DNA of 11,855 nucleotides from Clostridiales bacterium UBA6468 (GTDB lineage: Bacteria; Bacillota; Clostridia; Oscillospirales; Oscillospiraceae), in contig DJNI01000013.1 of the NCBI GenBank assembly GCA_002436765.1, forward strand, positions 1 to 11,855, written 5' to 3'. Positions within the stretch are counted from its first letter, which is position 1. Each line of letters begins with the position of its first letter. Under the pieces are notes generated by a model. It was not told the origin of the DNA and ran no database searches. It was given only the letters and a program-made list of their open reading frames with translations. Both the position numbers and the translations under genes were made by a program. Below, in pieces: positions 7,509-11,855 of this stretch.

Positions 7509-8140
7509 ACTACAAAGCCGTTATTTTCGATCTGGACGGTGTGATCTGTTTCACCGACCATTCCCACTTCTTTGCATGGAAAGCACTGGCCGGCTCTCTG
7601 GGCATTCCCTTTGACGAGGCGAAAAACGACCGCCTGCGGGGCGTTTCCCGGATGGCGAGCCTGGAGATCGTGCTGGAGGAGTACCACGGCCCCGCCCTTT
7701 CCGACGAGGACAAGGTGCGTCTTGCGGAGAAGAAGAACGACCTCTACCGGGCGTCCCTGCAATTCATGACCCCCGCCGACCTGCCGGGCGAGGTGCGCGA
7801 CACCCTGAACGCTCTGCGTGCCCGGGGGCTCAAGCTGGCCATCGGTTCTTCCAGCAAGAACGCGCCCCTGATTCTGGAGCGCATTGGTCTGGACGGATAT
7901 TTTGACGCCGTGTCCGACGGCAACAACATTACCCACTCCAAGCCCGACCCCGAGGTCTTTACCATGGCGGCGCATATGCTGAACCTGCCCCCGGAGCAGT
8001 GCCTTGTGGTAGAGGACGCCCTGGCCGGCGTTCAGGCGGCGGCCGCAGGCGGCTTCCACAGCGCGGGCATCGGCCCTGCGGCCAAGAGCGGTCTCGCAAC
8101 CTACCCGCTGAGCACCTTCAGCGACCTGCTGAAGCTGTAA
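7505..8140 (+). CDS. pgmB: Beta-phosphoglucomutase (HAD superfamily)
   Basis: This enzyme converts beta-D-glucose 1-phosphate, the product of inverting GH65 phosphorylases, to glucose 6-phosphate through a glucose 1,6-bisphosphate intermediate. The 211 residues hold all the HAD core motifs. FDLDGVI supplies nucleophile Asp9 and acid/base Asp11. The helical cap carries GVSR with Arg49, the same number as the Arg49 of Lactococcus lactis PgmB. Motif II is IGSSSKN (Ser115-117), motif III is Lys146 in SKPDPEVF, and the Mg-binding pair is Glu170-Asp171 in VVEDALAGV. The cap residues His21 and Trp25 also match the Lactococcus enzyme. The GVSR cap and the GH65 neighbours separate it from other HAD phosphatases. 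The ATG overlaps the preceding stop (ATGA), so translation is probably coupled; an AGGAG site lies 13 bases upstream. It is the last gene of the sugar operon. Confidence 0.96.
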   Translation: MNYKAVIFDLDGVICFTDHSHFFAWKALAGSLGIPFDEAKNDRLRGVSRMASLEIVLEEYHGPALSDEDKVRLAEKKNDLYRASLQFMTPADLPGEVRDTLNALRARGLKLAIGSSSKNAPLILERIGLDGYFDAVSDGNNITHSKPDPEVFTMAAHMLNLPPEQCLVVEDALAGVQAAAAGGFHSAGIGPAAKSGLATYPLSTFSDLLKL

Positions 8141-8151
8141 TTCCAAAACGG

Positions 8152-8192
8152 CAGCGCCCCGAAATGCGGTATAACCGCATTTCGGGGCGCTG
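8152..8192. terminator. Perfect 18-bp hairpin between convergent pgmB and regulator genes (candidate transcription end)
   Basis: Bases 8152-8169 pair perfectly with 8175-8192 around TATAA; one more T-A pair can close the loop to three bases. It starts 12 bases after the pgmB stop. On the + strand no T-run follows. On the minus strand the stem is followed by CCGTTTTGG, a weak T-run, so it fits better as the end of the regulator transcript, or as a 3' stabiliser of the sugar operon mRNA. The rest of the 137-base gap holds only a weak 7-bp inverted repeat (8222-8228 with 8248-8254). Confidence 0.55.
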
Positions 8193-8277
8193 TACGGAAG
8201 GAAGCTCCGAATCAATCGCCCTCGGCTGGCGGCGGAAGATTTTGGCTCAGCCGAAGACGATTTATTCAGAGGTTCCC

Positions 8278-8649
8278 TCACTTCTTATGCCGGTAATAGT
8301 ACTGTTTGATGGCCTGGAAGGATTCGTCGCTGATGACGTGCTCGATCCGGCACGCATCGTCGGTGGCGGTCTTTTCGTCCACGCCCAGGCGGATCAGCAG
8401 CTCCGAGAGCACCGTATGGCGCTCGTAGATCGTCTCCGCCAGCTTTTTTCCGGAATCCGTCAGCGTGATGGCGCCGTCTTTTTCCACCAGGATATACCCG
8501 CCCTCCCGGAGGATGCCCATCGCGCGGGAAACGCTGGGCTTGGAATACCCCAGATATTCGCCGACGTCAATGGAGCGGACATACCCGCTTTTCTTCGCCA
8601 GCACCAATATCGCCTCAAGATACATTTCACCCGATTCCCGGACAGTCAT
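8278..8649 (-). CDS. DtxR/MntR-family metal-dependent transcriptional regulator (short two-domain form)
   Basis: This cytoplasmic DNA-binding repressor senses a divalent metal. From the chosen start (MTVRESGEMYLEA) it has 123 residues: a winged helix-turn-helix at about 1-65 (recognition region YSKPSVSRAMGIL) and a dimerisation and metal-binding domain at about 66-123. It has no C-terminal SH3-like domain, as in MntR. By alignment from memory the metal ligands are Met9, Glu12, His78, Cys100, Glu103 and His104. Met9 and Cys100 in the ACRIEHVISDE block match iron-sensing DtxR (Met10, Cys102), not MntR (Asp8, Glu99). The start is set by AAGGAG 9 bases upstream; the MSRM start 9 bases earlier touches that site, and the longer 151-codon reading is unlikely. 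No metal transporter is adjacent, so its targets are unknown. It converges on pgmB and diverges from ppdK. Confidence 0.9.
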   Translation of the reverse strand: MTVRESGEMYLEAILVLAKKSGYVRSIDVGEYLGYSKPSVSRAMGILREGGYILVEKDGAITLTDSGKKLAETIYERHTVLSELLIRLGVDEKTATDDACRIEHVISDESFQAIKQYYYRHKK

Positions 8650-8658
8650 TCGGCTCAT

Positions 8659-8664
8659 CTCCTT
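8659..8664 (-). promoter_or_regulatory. Ribosome binding site for the DtxR-family regulator
   Basis: On the minus strand AAGGAG (complement of 8659-8664) lies 9 bases before the ATG at 8649. The alternative ATG at 8658 directly abuts this site, which would leave no spacer, so 8649 is preferred. Confidence 0.7.
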
Positions 8665-8670
8665 TTGATA

Positions 8671-8699
8671 AGGATACCACACTTCCACGCCGAATGCAA
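8671..8699 (-). promoter_or_regulatory. Candidate promoter of the DtxR-family regulator
   Basis: On the minus strand a -35-like TTGCAT (complement of 8694-8699) and a -10-like TATCCT (complement of 8671-8676) are 17 bases apart. TGG just before the -10 makes it an extended -10. Transcription would start at or close to the ribosome binding site, leaving a very short leader. The boxes match consensus only moderately (3/6 and 4/6), but spacing and placement are good. Confidence 0.45.
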
Positions 8700-8719
8700 G
8701 CGGCGGATTTCGCGAAAAC

Positions 8720-8761
8720 GGCAAGCTACGCACACAGACAGCTCTGTGCGCGTAGCTTGCC
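8720..8761. repeat. Long inverted repeat upstream of the regulator (18-bp stem, one mismatch)
   Basis: Bases 8720-8737 pair with 8744-8761 around the loop ACAGCT; the only mismatch is A8732 opposite C8749. On the minus strand the stem is followed by GTTTTCGCG, a weak T-run; on the + strand by TCTGGCC. It lies just upstream of the regulator promoter candidate, where no gene is seen to end. It may be a weak minus-strand terminator that insulates the regulator, a decayed element, or a protein-binding dyad. It shares no sequence with the 8152-8192 hairpin. Confidence 0.5.
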
Positions 8762-8900
8762 TCTGGCCGGGAGATGACTTCCCGTTCAGCAGCAACGAGC
8801 CCTGCCGCATTGTGGAGATTTCAGACGGCGGCGCGCCGGACTTGCAGGAAAAGTGTCAAATTGCATATTCCCGGCCAGGATTTTTGGGATATCTGCATAA
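8762..8900. other. Non-coding part of the spacer between the regulator and ppdK
   Basis: The full spacer (8650-9031) is 382 bases. Its left part holds the regulator promoter and the long inverted repeat, and its right part the ppdK promoter and leader. Bases 8762-8850 are GC-rich, with a small CGGGAG/TTCCCG hairpin near 8768 and a CGGCGCGCCG palindrome near 8830; base 8851 onward turns AT-rich. A 57-codon frame from 8774 runs into the ppdK promoter and has no proper ribosome binding site, so I do not call it a gene. No riboswitch class was recognised. Confidence 0.5.
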
Positions 8901-8904
8901 AATT

Positions 8905-8920
8905 TGCAAAAAGGTTTGCA
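8905..8920. promoter_or_regulatory. Operator-like dyad overlapping the ppdK -35 region
   Basis: TGCAAA (8905-8910) and TTTGCA (8915-8920) form a 16-base perfect inverted repeat with a four-base centre, AAGG. The right arm covers most of the -35 box candidate of ppdK, a typical repressor position. Related TGCA-centred hexamers recur on both sides. The binding protein is unknown; the neighbouring DtxR/MntR-family regulator is a possible candidate only because it is adjacent. Confidence 0.4.
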
Positions 8921-8944
8921 TTTTGCGGTAGGCCGTGTTATACT
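8916..8944 (+). promoter_or_regulatory. Candidate ppdK promoter with extended -10
   Basis: TTGCAT (8916-8921) and TATACT (8939-8944) are separated by 17 bases. TGT directly before the -10 supplies the extended -10 TG. TATACT matches TATAAT at five of six positions. Upstream sequence is A/T-rich. The predicted start near 8951 gives a leader of about 80 bases before the ppdK ATG. Confidence 0.65.
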
Positions 8945-9013
8945 GTGTAGGCAACGCAAAATAGGATTCAAAAATGCAACATTAAAATTGAAAATGGCAC
9001 ATGCAAAGAACTG

Positions 9014-9020
9014 AAAGGGG
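9014..9020 (+). promoter_or_regulatory. Ribosome binding site fixing the ppdK start
   Basis: AAAGGGG at 9014-9020 lies 11 bases before the ATG at 9032 but only 2 bases before the ATG at 9023. The later ATG also gives the usual start of the family (M-x-x-K-Y-V-Y). Confidence 0.65.
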
Positions 9021-9031
9021 TAATGGAAGTT

Positions 9032-11665
9032 ATGTCTCACAAGTATGTCTATCTGTTCACCGAAGGAAACGGTGGAATGCGGGAACTCCTGGGCGGAAAA
9101 GGCGCTAATTTGGCCGAAATGACCAACATTGGACTGCCGGTCCCCCAGGGGTTTACTATTTCCACGGAAGCCTGTACCAAATATTATGAGGACGGCCGTC
9201 AGATCAACGACGAGATCAAGGCCGAGATCATGTCCTATGTGGACAAGCTGGAAGCCATCACCGGCAAGAAGTTCGGCGATCACGAGAACCCGCTGCTGGT
9301 TTCCGTCCGTTCCGGCGCCCGGGCCTCCATGCCCGGCATGATGGATACCATCCTGAACCTGGGCTTAAACGAGGACGTGGTGAACGTCATGGCCGCCAAG
9401 TCCGGCAATCCCCGCTGGGCGTGGGACTGCTACCGCCGGTTCATCCAGATGTACTCCGACGTGGTCATGGAGGTGGGCAAGAAGTACTTTGAAGCCCTCA
9501 TCGACCGGATGAAGGAGCGCAAGGGCGTGACCCAGGACGTGGAGCTGGACGCGAACGACCTGAAGGAGCTGGCGTCCCAGTTCAAGGCCGAGTATAAGAG
9601 CAAGCTGGGCGTGGACTTCCCCACCGACCCCAAGGAGCAGCTGATGGGCGCCATCAAGGCCGTGTTCCGCTCCTGGGACAACCCCCGCGCCAACATTTAC
9701 CGTCGTGAAAACGACATCCCCTATTCCTGGGGTACCGCCGTCAACGTCCAGTCCATGGCCTTCGGCAACATGGGCGACGACTGCGGCACCGGCGTTGCCT
9801 TCACCCGCAACCCGGCTACCGGCGAGAAGAAGCTGTTCGGCGAGTTCCTGACCAACGCCCAGGGCGAAGACGTGGTGGCTGGCGTCCGCACCCCCATGCC
9901 CATCTCCGAAATGGCCGAGAAGTTCCCCGAGGCCTTTGCTCAGTTTACCAAGGTCTGCCAGATCCTGGAAAACCACTACCACGATATGCAGGACATGGAG
10001 TTCACCGTGGAAAACGGCAAGCTGTATATGCTCCAGACCCGTAACGGCAAGCGTACCGCTCCCGCCGCTCTGAAGATCGCCTGCGACATGGTGGACGAGG
10101 GCATGATCGACGAGAAGCAGGCCGTCGCCATGATCGAGCCGAGAACCCTGGACACCCTGCTCCATCCCCAGTTCGATGCCAAAGCGCTGAAGGCCGCGCA
10201 GCCTGTCGGCCGCGCGCTGGCCGCGTCTCCCGGAGCCGCCTGCGGCCGCATCGTCTTCACCGCCGAGGACGCCAAGGCCTGGGCTGACCGGGGCGAAAAG
10301 GTGGTTCTGGTTCGTCTGGAGACCTCTCCCGAGGATATTGAGGGCATGATGTCCGCCCAGGGCATCCTCACCGTCCGGGGCGGCATGACCTCTCACGCCG
10401 CCGTCGTTGCCCGCGGCATGGGTCGCTGCTGCGTCTCCGGCTGCACCGAGATCAAGATGGACGAGGAGAACAAAAAGTTCGTTCTGGCGGGCAAGACCTA
10501 TCACGAAGGCGACTGGCTGAGCCTGGACGGCTCCACCGGCAACATCTACGACGGCCAGATCCCCACCGTGGACGCGAAGATCGCCGGCGAATTCAGCCGC
10601 ATTATGGGCTGGGCCGACAAGTACCGCCGTCTGCGGGTCCGCACCAACGCCGACACCCCCAGAGACGCCATCAAGGCCCGTTCCCTGGGCGCGGAAGGCA
10701 TCGGCCTGTGCCGTACCGAGCATATGTTCTTCGAGGAGGGCCGTATCGCCTCCTTCCGGGAAATGATCTGCTCCGACACCGTAGAGGAGCGGGAGGCCGC
10801 TCTGGCCAAGATCCTGCCCATGCAGCAGGCCGATTTTGAGGCGCTGTACGAGGCCATGGAGTCCTACCCCGTGACCATCCGGTTCCTGGATCCGCCCCTC
10901 CATGAGTTTGTCCCCAACACCGAGGAAGAGATCGCCGAGCTGGCCAAGACACAGGGCAAGACCGTCCAGCAGATCAAGGATATCATCGCTTCCCTGCACG
11001 AGTTCAACCCCATGATGGGTCACCGCGGCTGCCGTCTGGCGGTCACCTACCCCGAGATCGCCGCCATGCAGACCCGTGCCGTCATCAGAGCCGCTCTGGC
11101 GGTCAAAGGCCGTCATCCCGACTGGAGCCTGGTTCCCGAGATCATGATCCCCCTGACCTGCGACGCCAAGGAGCTGAAGTTCGTCAAGGACGTGGTGGCC
11201 AAGGCTGCCGACGCGGAAATCACCGCCGCCGGTGTGGAGCTGAAATATGAAGTCGGCACCATGATCGAGATCCCCAGAGCCTGCCTGGTGGCCGACGAAA
11301 TGGCCAAGGAGGCAGAGTTCTTCTGCTTCGGCACCAACGATCTGACCCAGATGACCTACGGCTTCAGCCGTGACGACGCGGGCAAGTTCCTGGACGCCTA
11401 CTACGATGCCAAGATCTTCGAGAACGACCCCTTCGCCAAGCTGGATCAGACCGGCGTCGGCGCGCTGATGCAGATGGCGGTGGAAAAGGGCAAGAAGGTT
11501 CGTCCGGAGCTGCACTGCGGCATCTGCGGCGAGCACGGCGGCGACCCCATGAGCGTGGAGTTCTGCCACCGGATCGGCCTGGACTACGTTTCCTGCAGCC
11601 CCTTCCGCGTCCCCATCGCCCGTCTGGCTGCCGCCCAGGCTGCCATCAAGGAACAGCGCCAATAA
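9032..11665 (+). CDS. ppdK: Pyruvate, phosphate dikinase
   Basis: The enzyme interconverts pyruvate + ATP + phosphate and phosphoenolpyruvate + AMP + pyrophosphate in the cytoplasm; anaerobes use it for pyrophosphate-based glycolysis or gluconeogenesis. From ATG 9032 it has 877 residues, against 874 in Clostridium symbiosum. The N-terminal ATP-grasp domain (about 1-340) starts with LLGGKGANLAEMTNIGLPVP; Lys23 corresponds to the Clostridium Lys22. The swivelling phosphohistidine domain (about 380-510) carries GGMTSHAAVVARGMG with catalytic His455, the same number as in C. symbiosum, which supports this start. The C-terminal PEP/pyruvate TIM barrel (about 515-877) contains FCFGTNDLTQMTYGFSRDD and ELHCGICGEHGGDP, with Cys832 as the likely general acid. 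All domains are intact. It has its own promoter candidate and tandem terminators, so it is probably monocistronic. No regulatory kinase/phosphatase gene is nearby. Confidence 0.98.
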   Translation: MSHKYVYLFTEGNGGMRELLGGKGANLAEMTNIGLPVPQGFTISTEACTKYYEDGRQINDEIKAEIMSYVDKLEAITGKKFGDHENPLLVSVRSGARASMPGMMDTILNLGLNEDVVNVMAAKSGNPRWAWDCYRRFIQMYSDVVMEVGKKYFEALIDRMKERKGVTQDVELDANDLKELASQFKAEYKSKLGVDFPTDPKEQLMGAIKAVFRSWDNPRANIYRRENDIPYSWGTAVNVQSMAFGNMGDDCGTGVAFTRNPATGEKKLFGEFLTNAQGEDVVAGVRTPMPISEMAEKFPEAFAQFTKVCQILENHYHDMQDMEFTVENGKLYMLQTRNGKRTAPAALKIACDMVDEGMIDEKQAVAMIEPRTLDTLLHPQFDAKALKAAQPVGRALAASPGAACGRIVFTAEDAKAWADRGEKVVLVRLETSPEDIEGMMSAQGILTVRGGMTSHAAVVARGMGRCCVSGCTEIKMDEENKKFVLAGKTYHEGDWLSLDGSTGNIYDGQIPTVDAKIAGEFSRIMGWADKYRRLRVRTNADTPRDAIKARSLGAEGIGLCRTEHMFFEEGRIASFREMICSDTVEEREAALAKILPMQQADFEALYEAMESYPVTIRFLDPPLHEFVPNTEEEIAELAKTQGKTVQQIKDIIASLHEFNPMMGHRGCRLAVTYPEIAAMQTRAVIRAALAVKGRHPDWSLVPEIMIPLTCDAKELKFVKDVVAKAADAEITAAGVELKYEVGTMIEIPRACLVADEMAKEAEFFCFGTNDLTQMTYGFSRDDAGKFLDAYYDAKIFENDPFAKLDQTGVGALMQMAVEKGKKVRPELHCGICGEHGGDPMSVEFCHRIGLDYVSCSPFRVPIARLAAAQAAIKEQRQ

Positions 11666-11707
11666 AAAGTTGACGCTTGTAGCGTAGGCAAAACAACTGA
11701 TATAAAT

Positions 11708-11750
11708 ACGGTCACACAGTCCGTTTGGATTGTGTGACCGTTATTTTTTT
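11708..11750 (+). terminator. Intrinsic terminator of ppdK
   Basis: ACGGTCACACA (11708-11718) pairs perfectly with TGTGTGACCGT (11731-11741). The stem can continue inward through a G-U pair and TCC/GGA to a GTTT loop, about 15 bp in all. The T-run TTATTTTTTT (11741-11750) follows immediately. It starts 43 bases after the ppdK stop codon. Confidence 0.92.
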
Positions 11751-11781
11751 GCCCATTTTCAGCTAAATACACCGTAAATCG

Positions 11782-11817
11782 AGCCGCTGGTTTCACTATG
11801 AAATCAGCGGCTTTTTT
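11782..11817 (+). terminator. Second intrinsic terminator downstream of ppdK
   Basis: Bases 11782-11795 pair with 11799-11812 around a CTA loop; the stem includes GCCGCTG/CAGCGGC and one G-U pair. TTTTTT (11812-11817) follows. Only the + strand has the T-run. Just 31 bases separate it from the first terminator and hold no gene, so it is best read as a backup terminator. Bases 11818-11855 are AT-rich with nothing recognisable. Confidence 0.85.
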
Positions 11818-11855
11818 CGTGCTCAAAAAATTTTTGGTTGATTGTAAAATGAAGT

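Noticed and set aside
8854..8859. Perfect minus-strand TTGACA as a -35 box for an antisense RNA
   Set aside because: The sequence 17 bases downstream is GCGCGC, so there is no -10 element.
7999..8931. A 310-codon + strand frame crossing the pgmB end, the hairpin and the regulator
   Set aside because: It overlaps pgmB out of frame, runs antisense through the regulator and has no recognisable domain or ribosome binding site.
8774..8950. A 57-codon + strand frame in the regulator-ppdK spacer
   Set aside because: It covers the ppdK promoter, its start is too close to a weak GGGAG, and the peptide has no recognisable feature.
8786..9283. A 165-codon minus-strand frame across the ppdK leader
   Set aside because: Half of it is antisense to the ppdK N-terminus and the rest is the reverse of the promoter region; no ribosome binding site or domain.
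9365..11662. A 765-codon minus-strand open frame opposite ppdK
   Set aside because: It is an antisense shadow of a full-length, motif-perfect pyruvate phosphate dikinase, with low-complexity Gly/His/Leu/Val composition and no family resemblance.
11670..11706. TTGACG followed by TATAAA as a promoter after ppdK
   Set aside because: The two boxes are 25 bases apart, far from the usual 17, and a strong terminator follows at once.

Overview
The window looks like a chromosomal segment from a GC-rich, anaerobic gut-type Firmicute, probably a clostridial lineage such as Oscillospirales. This assignment is an inference. It rests on the clostridial-type pyruvate phosphate dikinase, Shine-Dalgarno-led genes, an ABC sugar importer with no ATPase gene of its own, and strong codon bias (codons TTA, CTA and TCA are nearly absent). 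No mobile element, CRISPR array, rRNA or tRNA was recognised.

Bases 1-8140 are one + strand carbohydrate operon, cut at its 5' end. It encodes the C-terminal part of a family 1 sugar-binding lipoprotein, two CUT1-type ABC permeases, two tandem and clearly different glycoside hydrolase family 65 (GH65) proteins, and a beta-phosphoglucomutase. The genes are tightly packed: gaps of 12, 3 and 1 bases, then a 4-base ATGA overlap. The exception is a 215-base spacer between the binding protein and the first permease, which is full of inverted repeats. The likely route is import of a small alpha-glucoside, intracellular phosphorolysis by the GH65 enzymes to beta-glucose 1-phosphate plus a released sugar, and conversion to glucose 6-phosphate by PgmB. 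The glycosidic linkage cannot be read from the sequence. The transporter ATPase (usually a shared MsmX/MsmK-type protein) and any dedicated regulator lie outside the window.

Bases 8141-9031 hold a short minus-strand DtxR/MntR-family metalloregulator, convergent with the sugar operon, flanked by two long near-perfect hairpins. Its visible metal ligands follow the iron-type DtxR pattern (Met and Cys) rather than the manganese-type MntR pattern, although it lacks the third DtxR domain. The 382-base spacer to the next gene carries a promoter candidate for each divergent gene and a cluster of TGCA-centred motifs, including a TGCAAA/TTTGCA dyad over the downstream promoter.

Bases 9032-11665 encode a full-length pyruvate phosphate dikinase, followed by two consecutive intrinsic terminators. 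It appears to be monocistronic. It links pyruvate and phosphoenolpyruvate in pyrophosphate-using glycolysis or gluconeogenesis.

I see no clearly novel system. The most distinctive points are the GH65 pair, the structured spacer inside the operon, and the iron-like ligand set of the small regulator beside a dyad-bearing promoter.
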